A stretch of DNA of 64,000 nt, taken from Evansella vedderi. Lineage in GTDB: Bacteria; Bacillota; Bacilli; Bacillales; Salisediminibacteriaceae. The stretch covers positions 216,730-280,729 of the forward strand of contig NZ_JAUSUG010000004.1 of assembly GCF_030813435.1 (NCBI RefSeq). Reading direction: 5' to 3'. Below the pieces are notes generated by a model. The model had not been told where the DNA came from. It did not search any database and saw nothing but the letters and a program-made list of their open reading frames with translations. Below are positions 54,521-63,907 of the stretch, in pieces. Position 1 is the first letter of the stretch. Each line of letters starts with the position of its first letter. Both the position numbers and the translations under genes were made by a program.

Positions 54521-55222
54521 CTATTGATCTTTTTGATTAGCTAACCATTTAGCCTCAGCTTCTGCAAGTCTTATATAATTAGGGGTGAAAGTATGTATAT
54601 CCTTCACCTCCGTCTCCTTCTTCATTCCTAGCCTGGCAAGTTCACTTGGTCGAAGTAAGTTACCAGTAATGAAAGGAAACTGAGCTTTATACCCTAAAAT
54701 CTCTTTTATTTCCTGTTTGTGCTTATCCATATCAGTACTTAAAAACAAAACTTGCTTCCCAGAAGACTTCAATTCCTCTAGCCAGTCCTTATGTAGAACG
54801 ATACGATCTTCCTTTATATTCTTGAAAACACCATTTTCCATTCCATATAAACCTGTGTATACCTGGCCCCTCCTTGCATCAATAAAGGGAGAGATAAACC
54901 CATCAAAATAGTATCCGTTTTGTGCAAGTACCTCCAAACTGGATACACCTACAATAGGTATCTTTAATGACCATGCAAGTGTTTTTCCAGTTGTAACCCC
55001 AATCCGTACACCTGTGTAGGAGCCAGGTCCTTCCGTTACAATAATCTTATCCAGGTCTTGCGGTTTTATTTCTACTTCCTCTAATAATGTACGAATTGCC
55101 GTCATTAACCTAACGGAATGATTCTTCTTAATATTAGTTATTATTTCTCCCGCAACCTCTCCATCTTTTATTACAGCTACTCCCAAGACATAAGTAGAGG
55201 TATCTATAGCTAACCCATTCAT
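54521..55222 (-). CDS. tsaB: tRNA t6A biosynthesis protein TsaB
   Basis: A 233-aa ASKHA-family partner of TsaD (LAIDTSTYVLGVAVIKDG, VTEGPGSYTGVRIGVTTGKTLAW, FIDARRGQVYTGLY). It lacks the metal-binding histidines of TsaD and serves as scaffold. Its ATG overlaps the tsaE stop by four bases (ATGA). Confidence 0.95.
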   Translation of the reverse strand: MNGLAIDTSTYVLGVAVIKDGEVAGEIITNIKKNHSVRLMTAIRTLLEEVEIKPQDLDKIIVTEGPGSYTGVRIGVTTGKTLAWSLKIPIVGVSSLEVLAQNGYYFDGFISPFIDARRGQVYTGLYGMENGVFKNIKEDRIVLHKDWLEELKSSGKQVLFLSTDMDKHKQEIKEILGYKAQFPFITGNLLRPSELARLGMKKETEVKDIHTFTPNYIRLAEAEAKWLANQKDQ

Positions 55223-55680
55223 CGATCAAATATCTCCTTACATATGGAATTGTAGTGTTCCCCTAACGCTTTAAATGTAAATGATCTTGAGGTTTCCCCC
55301 AGATGTTTGATAGTTATATCCAGTCGATGAGGAGGGAGTTGATCTTCAATCATGCTTGGCCATTCCACAACGGTCACTCCATCTCCTTCAAAATATTCCT
55401 CTAATCCTAAATCCTCTGAGTCATCTTCTAGGCGATAGGCATCCATATGATAAAAAGGAAGCCTTCCCATATACTCTTTTATAATGGTAAATGTGGGGCT
55501 GTTTACATTTCCCTTAACCCCCAACCCCTTTGCAATCCCCTTTGAAAAACTCGTTTTACCTGCTCCAAGATCACCTTCCAATGTCAGAAGATCTCCTTGC
55601 CTTAAAAAATTAGCTATTTTTTCAGCAAGTAATTGCGTTTCACTTGGGGAGTTCGATATATATTCCCATGTTCCTTCCAT
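55219..55680 (-). CDS. tsaE: tRNA t6A biosynthesis ATPase TsaE
   Basis: A 153-aa P-loop ATPase that resets the TsaBD complex. Walker A GDLGAGKTSFSKG, NSPTFTIIKEY, the Walker-B-like HMDAYRL and VVEWPSMIED are all family marks. Coupled to tsaB by overlap and 15 bp after thiL. Confidence 0.95.
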   Translation of the reverse strand: MEGTWEYISNSPSETQLLAEKIANFLRQGDLLTLEGDLGAGKTSFSKGIAKGLGVKGNVNSPTFTIIKEYMGRLPFYHMDAYRLEDDSEDLGLEEYFEGDGVTVVEWPSMIEDQLPPHRLDITIKHLGETSRSFTFKALGEHYNSICKEIFDR

Positions 55681-55695
55681 TGATAAATCCTCCGA

Positions 55696-56679
55696 TTATA
55701 AATGATGATACCCTGTTTTCGTTAAAACTATCGTTTCATTGTCCCTAACTAATTTTACTTCCCCTTTACCTGATGTAATAGATCCAATATTATGTATAGA
55801 TAATGCGTTTTCTTTAAACAACTGTTTAAGTTTTGGCCATTCGACTTTGCTTATGGTACCTATCAGTTGAAAATCCTCTCCCCCATATAAGATCCATTCT
55901 TCCTGTTTATGTATTGGGGCTTTTTTAATAAAGGGAGTCTTAGGGATATTATCCCAAACAATTTCAACAGAAACATTGCTGGCATCGGCAATTTCTTTTG
56001 CTTCACTTGCAAGGCCATCACTAATATCATTAAGGGCAACCTTAAAATCCGTTTCTGCTAAGATTCGTCCCGCTTTTACTTGGGGTACCGGCCATTGGTG
56101 TGCTTTTATATATGGCAGAAGTTCCGGGTCATCTATATTCTTGTGGCTATTTTTCAAAAGGTGTTCCAATCCAAGGGCCGAATGTCCCAATGGCCCAGTA
56201 ACAAATACTACATCTTCTGGTGATGCATTGGAGCGGAGAAGCCTTTTTCCCTGTTCCACCTTACCTAGTGCAGTAACAGTTATAACCAAGTTCCTATCGA
56301 TAGAAACCGTATCTCCTCCAATTAAATCCATTTCCCAATGGTCTGCTAAAGTTTTCATTCCAGCATATATCTCATTTAAATCTTCTGTAAGCCAGCCTGA
56401 TTTAGGTATTGCAATGGATACTAAGTAGTAAAGAGGAACAGCTCCCATTGCAGCAAGGTCGCTTATATTTACAGCTAATGCCTTATGTCCTATAGCTTTT
56501 AATGGCATTGTGTCCTTTGTAAAATGAACCCCTTCTACCATTGTATCCACTGCGATAACTGTTTCTTTTGTTTCATCATCACTATATATTGCAGCATCGT
56601 CCCCTATTCCAACCTTTAAGGAAGATTGATGCCTTTTAGTAGGAGTGATACTGCGGATCCATTCTATTTCTTTATTCAT
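55696..56679 (-). CDS. thiL: Thiamine-monophosphate kinase
   Basis: A 327-aa AIRS-type kinase that makes thiamine diphosphate from thiamine monophosphate. The Mg-binding VGIGDDAAIYS, DTMVEGVHF, GGDTVS and ALNDISDGLASEA motifs are intact. First gene of the t6A operon, ATG behind GAGGGTGAGT. Confidence 0.95.
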   Translation of the reverse strand: MNKEIEWIRSITPTKRHQSSLKVGIGDDAAIYSDDETKETVIAVDTMVEGVHFTKDTMPLKAIGHKALAVNISDLAAMGAVPLYYLVSIAIPKSGWLTEDLNEIYAGMKTLADHWEMDLIGGDTVSIDRNLVITVTALGKVEQGKRLLRSNASPEDVVFVTGPLGHSALGLEHLLKNSHKNIDDPELLPYIKAHQWPVPQVKAGRILAETDFKVALNDISDGLASEAKEIADASNVSVEIVWDNIPKTPFIKKAPIHKQEEWILYGGEDFQLIGTISKVEWPKLKQLFKENALSIHNIGSITSGKGEVKLVRDNETIVLTKTGYHHL

Positions 56680-57038
56680 ATACTCACCCTCTTATTTTTT
56701 CACGGGCTATTAGTAATAGGTTTTCCCTTTATTTACATTATCTAAAAGGAGATTCCGTTATATTGTCTTTTTACCGTTTTTCATTATATCAAAGAAAGGG
56801 GTGTAAAAACACAGAAAGGGTGCCGAAAGATGCCATAAGCCCCTTCGAAACACCCTTTGTTATAAATTTTAAACAAACGTTTATTTAAATTTTTATTTCA
56901 CTCTGCTATAGCTTGAATGTTATTTTTGAAGAATTACGCTCTCCGGGGTCTCGTCTGGCTCGTTATTCCACAGGAGTCTCGCGAATTCTTCAAAAATAAA
57001 GTTTAGTTATAATTTAATAATGGCATTTAACAGAGTCT
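56680..57038. other. Intergenic region with terminator and GC-rich repeat
   Basis: It holds the thiL promoter region (minus strand), a long hairpin at 56815-56859, and a GC-rich fragment at about 56940-56985 (CTCCGGGGTCTCGTCTGG). No gene. Confidence 0.5.
56815..56859 (-). terminator. Terminator after the PLP-enzyme gene
   Basis: AAAGGGTG and CACCCTTTG form a stem with an inner stem CGAAAG ... CTTCG; on the minus strand it ends in GTGTTTTT. It closes the transcript from 57039-58163 and insulates thiL. Confidence 0.65.
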
Positions 57039-58163
57039 TTACTTTAATGCTTTGTGGAATTCTTCTAGGATGTCGTGTTTGTCTTCTATGCCGACGGAGA
57101 TTCGGACCATGGAAAAGGATACTCCCAGTTTTTCCCTTAAGTCTTCGGGTACTGGACGGTGGGATGTACCGACAGGGTGCGTGACAGACGTTTCTACACC
57201 TGCTAATGTAGGAACAACCTTTATCCAGCCCAACTGTCTAAAAAATTGGTGTACATCTACATGATCAGCTAAATCAATGGTAACAATTGCTCCATTACCG
57301 CGTTCAGAAACATTAGTTGGATAGTAAACTTTTTTAATATTTGGATGATCAGTTAAAGACTCTGCTAGAAATTGTGCATTACTGCATTGTCTTTCCATCC
57401 GTAAACTTAATGTTTTTAAACCACGACAACCAAGCCATCCGTCAAAGGGGCCGAGGTTACTTCCTAAATTGGCAATTTTGGAGCGGACTTTTTTAATTAA
57501 AGCTCCATTTCCAGTCACCACCCCTGCAGATAAGTCACTGTGACCCCCGATATATTTAGTAGCACTATGAACCACAAGGTCTGCTCCTAATTCATGGGGT
57601 CTAATTAAATATGGAGTGGCAAAGGTATTATCAATCATTGTTTTTAAGTTATATTTTTTTGATAGTTCTACCATTTGATCTATATTCTCCACTCGCAAGG
57701 ATGGATTTGTAATCGATTCGGAATATATTAATACCGTATTAGATTGAATTGCCCCTTCAATCTCTTCTTTTTTCGTAAAATCCACAAAGCTAACATCAAT
57801 ACCAAAATCCGTTAGCTCACGGGCCATTAGTTGATACGTTCCTCCGTATAGATCCTCTGTTGCTACAATATGATCTCCAGCTTTTGCAACAGCCAGAACT
57901 CCAGCTAAAATGGCCGAAATACCGGAAGAGGAAGCTACCCCATTCTCTGCCCCTTCTAAATCTGCTACCCCTTTACCTAGATCATCCGTATTTGGATTGC
58001 CTACTCGAGTATATAAATAAGACTTTTTCCCTTGGAAAAAGTTCTCCATATCTTCTAGATCTTTAAACGAAAAGGCAGATGTTTGATAAATAGGCTTCGT
58101 TTTACTCATTTCACCTGTTTCCAGCTTGTCCTGAAAATGAACATTTTTTGTCTCAAATCGCAT
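57039..58163 (-). CDS. Cystathionine gamma-lyase/synthase-type PLP enzyme
   Basis: A 374-aa Cys/Met-metabolism PLP-dependent enzyme. Blocks: YTRVGNPNTDDLG, SSSGISAILA, EDLYGGTYQL, DNTFATPYLIRP, PLP lysine in HSATKYIGGHSDLSAG and C-terminal GVETSVTHP / RISVGIED. The fold is shared by cystathionine gamma-lyase, beta-lyase, gamma-synthase and methionine gamma-lyase; sequence alone does not decide. ATG 58163 follows GTGAGGGG. Divergent from the GGT-like gene, which may hint at sulfur or gamma-glutamyl amino acid use. Confidence 0.9.
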   Translation of the reverse strand: MRFETKNVHFQDKLETGEMSKTKPIYQTSAFSFKDLEDMENFFQGKKSYLYTRVGNPNTDDLGKGVADLEGAENGVASSSGISAILAGVLAVAKAGDHIVATEDLYGGTYQLMARELTDFGIDVSFVDFTKKEEIEGAIQSNTVLIYSESITNPSLRVENIDQMVELSKKYNLKTMIDNTFATPYLIRPHELGADLVVHSATKYIGGHSDLSAGVVTGNGALIKKVRSKIANLGSNLGPFDGWLGCRGLKTLSLRMERQCSNAQFLAESLTDHPNIKKVYYPTNVSERGNGAIVTIDLADHVDVHQFFRQLGWIKVVPTLAGVETSVTHPVGTSHRPVPEDLREKLGVSFSMVRISVGIEDKHDILEEFHKALK

Positions 58164-58535
58164 ACTAATACCCCTCACCCTTCATTCAACTAACAGTCAA
58201 TTTTCTTACTTATCAAACATTATACATTAAAACCTTCCACGTGCGAAAAACTTATGATCAAATTCTCAACGGTGTGGTAAAATATTCAAAACAATATCAA
58301 AACCCTTCATGAAAGACTAACAAAGACCTCCATGCTAATTTAAAAATTTGCACCGTGGAGAATAAAAATGGCATTAATCATGTCTCTCGAATCCGTTACA
58401 GGCGGACGCTTTCCGATGGAGTCGCCGCCTTTCACTCCTTCGAGAGTAACAAACAACAACACAGCGTTGCTACTTTCACTGTAGCCTTATTAAATTATAA
58501 TTCGATTTTATCTTATAAAAGAATGGAGTGCATTC
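58164..58535. other. Divergent promoter region with GC-rich repeat
   Basis: Between the PLP enzyme and the GGT-like gene. The only striking sequence is the GC-rich repeat at 58383-58450. No additional gene is supported. Confidence 0.45.
58383..58450. repeat. GC-rich Bacillaceae intergenic repeat, short copy
   Basis: CGTTACAGGCGGACGCTTTC and GAGTCGCCGCCTTTCACTCC share words with 44710-44895 (CTACAGGCGGA, GTCGCCGCCTTCC). Non-coding, foldable. Confidence 0.55.
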
Positions 58536-60143
58536 ATGAAAAGAAAAGAAATTTCATCTGCACATAGTAATTATGGAATGGTTTCAACAGCTTCCAGCTA
58601 CGCAACGGAAGCTGGCGTGAAGATGCTTGAAATGGGTGGTAATGCAGTAGATGCAGCTGTTGCAGCGGCCCTCTGCTTAGGTGTGACGGAACCACAAGCG
58701 TCCGGTCTTGGCGGCCAATCTATGGCCCTATTATATTTAAAGAAGGAAAATCGAGTTTTTGTCCTAGATGGCTCTTCCCGTGCCCCCTTTAATATACAGC
58801 CAATGAAAACACCGGATAAACCTATTAAATTAGGGTTAAAGTCTAGCACTGTTCCATCCACTCCGGCTACTCTTGGTTATATGCAAGAAAAATACGGGAA
58901 ATTGTCCTTTGCAGATGTGGTAGAGCCCTCCATTACGACAGCAGAAAGTGGCTTTGTGGTGACACCATTAATTCACCGGTTAATGAAGAAAGAAGCAGAG
59001 CATTTACGGAAAGATCCAACAATCGTTAAGAACTTCTTCGAAAATAATGAACCTAAACGGACGGGTAAGGTCATTAAACAACCGGAATTAGCCCAATGCT
59101 TAAAAACCATGTCCGAAGCAGGCTGGCAGGACTTTTATATAGGCAGCATAGGGATGAAAATAATTGAAGATATGAAGAACAGAGGGGGACTCATTAGCGC
59201 AGCTGATTTATGTCAAATACCTGCTCCAGTGGAGAGGGAAGTACTTTCTAATACGTATAGGGGATATGATGTCTATACTTTTCCCCCACCAGGCGCTGGC
59301 AGAGTGCTAATACAAATTCTAAACACTTTAGAAGGATTTCCTCCCGAACTACTTAATCCAGAGGATTCCGTTGGAGCGGTTATATACGCTTTAGCGTTTC
59401 GATTTGCCTTAATCAATCGGCAGCGTGTTCCGATACACCCAGATTATTTTTTACAATCGGTTAATCAGATGATGTCAGACAAAGGCTATGCTCGAGAGCT
59501 TACAAATCGAATTTATGACATTTGTGCCTATGCCTTAGGGGATTATTATCCCCCACCACCTCACTCAGGTGAAACTACCCATTTATCGGTGGTAGATAAG
59601 GACGGAAATGCTGTTGGTATTACCCAATCCATTGAACTGGTATTCGGCAGTAAAACAATGGCGGATGGCCTTGGTTTCTTCTATAACAATTACATGAGTG
59701 CCTTTGAATATAAAAATATGACTCATCCTTATTATTTGTTACCTGGTGGAAAACCGTGGAGCAGTGTTGCCCCAGTTCTATTATTTAAAAATGGCTCACC
59801 AAGGTATTTACTAGGAAGTCCTGGAAGTGCGAGGATCTCTACCTCCCTTGCTCAAGTCATTACAAGACTAATTGACAAACAAGAAGGGCTGAATCGTGCC
59901 ATTGAAGCACCAAGGTTCCATTCCTCCGATACGGGAGAATTACAAATTGAAGAAAAGAGATATGATCAGGAGGTAATTAAAGCGTTAAATTCTACTGGTT
60001 TCAAATTGAAAAACCGCGGGCCATACAGCTTCTACCTTGGGTGTGTTCAAGGAATCCAAATTCCTCTAAAAAAAGGTGAATCGTTCTACGGAGTCGCTGA
60101 CCCTAGAAGAGATGGAACGGCCAAAGGTCCTAGTAAATTATAA
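58536..60143 (+). CDS. Gamma-glutamyltransferase-family protein (cytoplasmic)
   Basis: A 535-aa Ntn-hydrolase of the GGT family. Family start GMVSTASSYATEAGVKMLEMGGNAVDAA, LGLGG-type SGLGGQSMA, and autoprocessing/nucleophile Thr347 in SGETTHLSVVD are present. The oxyanion GSPGSARI loop is near 430. There is no signal peptide, unlike secreted Ggt, so it acts in the cytoplasm (YwrD-like). Ggt proteins hydrolyse or transfer gamma-glutamyl groups. It starts a three-gene cluster with an ATP-grasp/peptidase fusion and an N-formylglutamate amidohydrolase-like protein. Confidence 0.88.
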   Translation: MKRKEISSAHSNYGMVSTASSYATEAGVKMLEMGGNAVDAAVAAALCLGVTEPQASGLGGQSMALLYLKKENRVFVLDGSSRAPFNIQPMKTPDKPIKLGLKSSTVPSTPATLGYMQEKYGKLSFADVVEPSITTAESGFVVTPLIHRLMKKEAEHLRKDPTIVKNFFENNEPKRTGKVIKQPELAQCLKTMSEAGWQDFYIGSIGMKIIEDMKNRGGLISAADLCQIPAPVEREVLSNTYRGYDVYTFPPPGAGRVLIQILNTLEGFPPELLNPEDSVGAVIYALAFRFALINRQRVPIHPDYFLQSVNQMMSDKGYARELTNRIYDICAYALGDYYPPPPHSGETTHLSVVDKDGNAVGITQSIELVFGSKTMADGLGFFYNNYMSAFEYKNMTHPYYLLPGGKPWSSVAPVLLFKNGSPRYLLGSPGSARISTSLAQVITRLIDKQEGLNRAIEAPRFHSSDTGELQIEEKRYDQEVIKALNSTGFKLKNRGPYSFYLGCVQGIQIPLKKGESFYGVADPRRDGTAKGPSKL

Positions 60144-60165
60144 GACAGTGAGGGGTGCAAGTTAT

Positions 60166-62319
60166 ATGAAAATAGCTATTGTTTATAACCGTGAAAGCCA
60201 AGCAGTAATTAATTTATTTGGTACACAAAACCGGGAAAAATACGGTTTAGAAACGATCAAAAATATTAAAGATGCACTAGTTGCAGGCGGCCATCAAGTG
60301 AAAACCTTTGAAGGGGATAAAAATATTATTGCGAAGCTGGAAGAATTTATGCCCTCTGTCATCTCTGGAGAACGACCGGGATTAGTTTTCAATTTAAGCT
60401 ATGGAATTCAAGGAAAAGGAAGATATATGCATATTCCTGGAATCTTGGAAATGCTTGGCGTACCTTATGTTGGCTCTGGTCCTGAAACACATGCCTTGGC
60501 CCTTGATAAAGTAGTTACGAAAATGATTTTAATACAAAAGGGGCTTCCTACCCCTAAGTTTACTGTAATGGATAAGCCAGATTCTCCTGTTCAAGATCAT
60601 TTAAACTACCCATTAATTGTTAAGCCAAAGGATGAAGCTGTATCCTTCGGGCTTAAGATTGTCCATAATGAAGAAGAACTCCGTGAGGGTGTTAAGACGA
60701 TTTATGATACTTTTAACTCCCCCACATTAGTTGAAGAATATATCGAGGGCCGTGAAATAAATGTTGGGCTACTAGGAAATAACCCTGTGGAAGCATTGCC
60801 TCCAGTTGAGCTAGTGTTCGGTGAAGGGGAACAAATCTATACGTATGAAGACAAGAAAAACAAAAGTGGCAGAACAGTAGAGAAGGTTTGCCCTGCCCCC
60901 CTTTCAGAGAAACAAACAAAACAGATTCAACAATTAGCTATCGATACCTTCAAAGCAATTGGTTGTTATGACAGTGCTAGGGTAGATTTTAGAATCGACA
61001 AGGAAGGCAACCCTTATATTCTAGAAGTAAACTCTATGGCAAGTCTAGGAGCCGATGGTTCCTTTGTTTTTGCAGCAGCTAAAAGTGGTTTGAATTATAC
61101 AGATCTAATGAACCGTTTAATCGATATTACTTGCGAAAGGTATTTTGGTCCTTACTTTCTCGGAGATAACACAGGAGATGAACAAATAAATGAATCCATT
61201 CAATTATTCCATGCGATTACACAAAATCGAGACAAAATAGAAGCAGATTTAAAAACATGGACCAATTTATCTAGCAAAACAGAAGACCCTGTAGGATTAA
61301 GCACCGTCCGTAGACGACTGGAAGACCGGTGCAAAAAACTTGGCTTAAGAGCAGTTGAAGAATTTTCAAATGGTCGTTCTGCATGGACCTGGGAAACAAA
61401 GGCAGGATATAAAGATGGGGCGTTGTTCGTTCTTCCCATTGATATTCCTGGTGAACGGACAGGATTTCCAATACCTTTCCGTACAGAACAAGAGTGGATC
61501 TTTGGTGAAGGAGTTGCCTCTAGCCGAGGTGGTCTAGTTACCCTATTAAGCGCATTAAATGCCTTAAAGGAGCAGAAATTACTTCCTAAGAAAAAAATTG
61601 GTATTTTCTTTTACTCTGACGAAGGAAGAGGAATGCGCTACAGTAGTGCAACACTACGGAAAGCGGCCCAAGAGGCGAGTCAAGTCATTGTCATGCAACC
61701 AGGATTCCTTGGAGGGAAAGTATCTGACCAACGAAGGGGTTCAAAAAAATATAGTGTTACTGTTGAAGGAGATCCTTTACGAGTAGGAAAACATCAAAAA
61801 CAGGTGGATGTACTAACCTATTTTATCCAACAAGCAGAGAAACTTCAGGAAATTAGCAGCTCCGACAAAAAATTAACAGTTGCTGTACAAGACGTTCATT
61901 CGGAAAGATATAGTGTTTTATTACCTCACCGTGTCCATGCTACAGTGGTCATTACCTTTCTCGATGAGCTTCTAGCTGATGAAGCAGAAGTACAATTACG
62001 GGAAACATTTAAAGGCAACACCCAAGGAATGAAATCCTTTGTTGAAAAAATCGAAGAAAGACCACCCCTTATCCGAAAAAAGAATAATCCAATCATCAAG
62101 CAATTAAAAGAGATTAGCAACGATTGGAATATCCCTTTTGGCGTAGAATCTAGTTTACTATCAACAGCTGCTGGTGAAGTTTCTAAGAGAAAACCCGTAT
62201 TATGCGGCCTTGCTCCATCAAGTAAAGGACTATACACACCAAACGAAGCCATCCACCGGCAAGAGCTGATACAAAGAACGTTACTCATTGCACAGTTCCT
62301 AAAGGAGCAGGAATCGTAA
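60166..62319 (+). CDS. Fusion of ATP-grasp ligase and M20-like domain
   Basis: A 717-aa two-domain protein. The first 340 residues are a D-Ala-D-Ala-ligase-like ATP-grasp domain (VPYVGSGPETHALALDKVVTK, PLIVKPKDEAVSFGLK, EEYIEGREINVG, YILEVNSMASLG). The last 340 residues read like an M20/M28 metallopeptidase (EWIFGEGVASSRGGLVTLLS, IGIFFYSDEGRGM), but the usual first HxD metal pair is not evident, so it may be degenerate. A ligase joined to a hydrolase-like domain is unusual. ATG 60166 (MKIAIVYN) follows GTGAGGGGTG; upstream codons overlap the GGT gene. Substrate unknown. Confidence 0.8.
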   Translation: MKIAIVYNRESQAVINLFGTQNREKYGLETIKNIKDALVAGGHQVKTFEGDKNIIAKLEEFMPSVISGERPGLVFNLSYGIQGKGRYMHIPGILEMLGVPYVGSGPETHALALDKVVTKMILIQKGLPTPKFTVMDKPDSPVQDHLNYPLIVKPKDEAVSFGLKIVHNEEELREGVKTIYDTFNSPTLVEEYIEGREINVGLLGNNPVEALPPVELVFGEGEQIYTYEDKKNKSGRTVEKVCPAPLSEKQTKQIQQLAIDTFKAIGCYDSARVDFRIDKEGNPYILEVNSMASLGADGSFVFAAAKSGLNYTDLMNRLIDITCERYFGPYFLGDNTGDEQINESIQLFHAITQNRDKIEADLKTWTNLSSKTEDPVGLSTVRRRLEDRCKKLGLRAVEEFSNGRSAWTWETKAGYKDGALFVLPIDIPGERTGFPIPFRTEQEWIFGEGVASSRGGLVTLLSALNALKEQKLLPKKKIGIFFYSDEGRGMRYSSATLRKAAQEASQVIVMQPGFLGGKVSDQRRGSKKYSVTVEGDPLRVGKHQKQVDVLTYFIQQAEKLQEISSSDKKLTVAVQDVHSERYSVLLPHRVHATVVITFLDELLADEAEVQLRETFKGNTQGMKSFVEKIEERPPLIRKKNNPIIKQLKEISNDWNIPFGVESSLLSTAAGEVSKRKPVLCGLAPSSKGLYTPNEAIHRQELIQRTLLIAQFLKEQES

Positions 62320-63182
62320 TGATTAATGGAAGAAAACTACCTATTGTTATTTCCATTCCCCATGGTGGGATTTCTATACCTCCAGGTCTTCGAACCATAT
62401 GCTTATTAAGTAAACAGGAAATTTTATTAGACAGTGACACTTGGACTAGGGAGCTTTATAATTTTAAAAACAGTGTAGAAGAATACGTTGATACAGACAT
62501 AGCTCGTATTGTCGTTGATATGAATAGATCGCGAAATGACCTTCCCCCTTTCAATCCTGACGGAGTTGTCAAAACCCATTCTGTTGTAGGAAAACGAGTA
62601 TGGAGTACCCCTGATGGACTCCCCCTAGCAGAGGTGGAAGAGTTATTAAATAAATATCACTTTACTTATCATAAGCTTTTAGAAATGGCTACAAATAATC
62701 CAAATATAGTTCTTGGAATTGACTGCCACTCCATGCTTGCTGTTGGCCCTGTAAAAGGGCAGAGTGGTTGGGATAAAAGGCCGTTATTTTGTATCAGTAA
62801 CAGAGGAAATGTAAATGGAGAATTTTTAAATAAGCCACTTACTGCTCCTCCGGAAATGATGCACAGATTAAAGTTCTTATTAGAGAAGAACTTTAAGGAA
62901 TTTGTTGGGAATAATCAAAATACTGAGGTACCTTTAGTTTCTATAAATGATCCTTTTGCTGGTGGATTTATTACTAAATATCATGGTTCCAAAGGAATTA
63001 TTCCATGGATTCAACTAGAAATTAACAGAAACCTCTATTTACCTAAGGAAATACCTTCCTCACTAAGACCATCAGAAATGGACCTTATACGATTAGAAAA
63101 AATAAGGGATATACTACTCCAAGTATTTTCCGATTTATTATTTGGTGAAAAAGGAAATAAGCCGGGGAATAAAGTTTCATAG
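62319..63182 (+). CDS. N-formylglutamate amidohydrolase-family protein
   Basis: A 287-aa hydrolase of the FGase family. PIVISIPHGGISIP, LDSDTWTRELYNF, DMNRSRNDLPPFNPDGVV and VLGIDCHSML carry the expected metal and catalytic residues. FGase relatives remove acyl groups from glutamate or similar compounds. Its ATG overlaps the stop of the ATP-grasp fusion (TAATG), so it is translationally coupled and probably in one pathway with it and the GGT-like enzyme. Confidence 0.85.
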   Translation: MINGRKLPIVISIPHGGISIPPGLRTICLLSKQEILLDSDTWTRELYNFKNSVEEYVDTDIARIVVDMNRSRNDLPPFNPDGVVKTHSVVGKRVWSTPDGLPLAEVEELLNKYHFTYHKLLEMATNNPNIVLGIDCHSMLAVGPVKGQSGWDKRPLFCISNRGNVNGEFLNKPLTAPPEMMHRLKFLLEKNFKEFVGNNQNTEVPLVSINDPFAGGFITKYHGSKGIIPWIQLEINRNLYLPKEIPSSLRPSEMDLIRLEKIRDILLQVFSDLLFGEKGNKPGNKVS

Positions 63183-63203
63183 CAGGTATGAATATTATGG
63201 AGG

Positions 63204-63256
63204 ACTACGAACGCTGGTGGCTGGATGCTTATGAGCTAGAGTTCGTAGTTTTTTAT
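63204..63256 (+). terminator. Terminator of the gamma-glutamyl cluster
   Basis: ACTACGAAC (63204-63212) pairs with GTTCGTAGT (63241-63249), followed by TTTTTATT. The 28-base loop is large. Curiously the same stretch is an open frame from ATG 63188 (31 codons), which I consider chance. Confidence 0.75.
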
Positions 63257-63449
63257 TGGTTTTTATATAGATATTTGAAGTAAATGTAATGAGGACGAGG
63301 TTGTTTATTAGGGGGGAATTCCTTACTTTGCTGTATTTACTGTCCGTTTAGACCAATTTACTTGCCATGTTCACATTTTAGACGCAAAAATAGCTTGCTA
63401 ATTTAGTATGTATCACCGAGTGGGCGTGGTTAATTAAAGATCCCTTAAT
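63257..63449. other. Spacer before the 21-bp repeat
   Basis: AT-rich, no gene or RNA recognised. Confidence 0.4.
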
Positions 63450-63554
63450 TTTACCCGCAGTATTTGATTGTTTACCCGCCGTTAGAAGGCTTTTACCCTC
63501 TAATACGAAGGTGTTACCCGCCATAAATAGAACTTTACCCGCGGTATTCACATT
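63450..63554. repeat. Five exact-period 21-bp tandem repeats
   Basis: TTTACCCGC-type words start at 63450, 63471, 63492, 63513 and 63534, exactly 21 bp apart. Consensus is TTTACCCGCCGTATTTGAAG plus one base; the first nine bases are best conserved and the rest varies. On the minus strand the array is free of stop codons and would read as seven-residue repeats ending in AGK, but without a start and ribosome binding site. It lies downstream of the rRNA operon terminator. Confidence 0.85.
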
Positions 63555-63573
63555 TCAGACACAATTCAGTATA

Positions 63574-63604
63574 TAAAAAAAGACACTCTCATCTGAGAAT
63601 GTCT
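63574..63604 (-). terminator. rRNA operon terminator
   Basis: On the minus strand AGACATTCTC pairs with GAGAGTGTCT and a T-run follows. It lies just after the 5S rRNA. Confidence 0.85.
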
Positions 63605-63610
63605 TTATCT

Positions 63611-63727
<117 letters not shown>

Positions 63728-63907
63728 TATTGAGTTGGAAAAACAAAAGTTTATCCTCTCAAAACTAGATAATGGTTACCTGATTTATGGTGTTACTTAG
63801 ACAAGGGTTTGCGCTTTTTCCGAATGTCACATTCTTGCGCGTTCCGCTTTTCCTTGCGTCAAAGCTTCACTGGCTGCGAATGTAAACGACATTCTCCAAA
63901 AGCTATT
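63728..63907 (-). other. 23S-5S spacer
   Basis: About 180 bp with a GC-rich palindromic part (CGAATGTCACATTC and GCGTTCCGC) typical of rRNA processing stems. No tRNA is visible in it. Confidence 0.55.

Noticed and set aside
63188..63283. 31-aa ORF MNIMEDYERWWLD... over the terminator
   Set aside because: Weak ribosome binding site and coincides exactly with a terminator hairpin; likely chance.
63450..63554. CRISPR array
   Set aside because: The period is 21 bp with no separate spacers and no cas genes nearby.
63728..63907. tRNA genes in the rRNA spacer
   Set aside because: No cloverleaf or GGTTCGA-type T-loop found between 23S and 5S.
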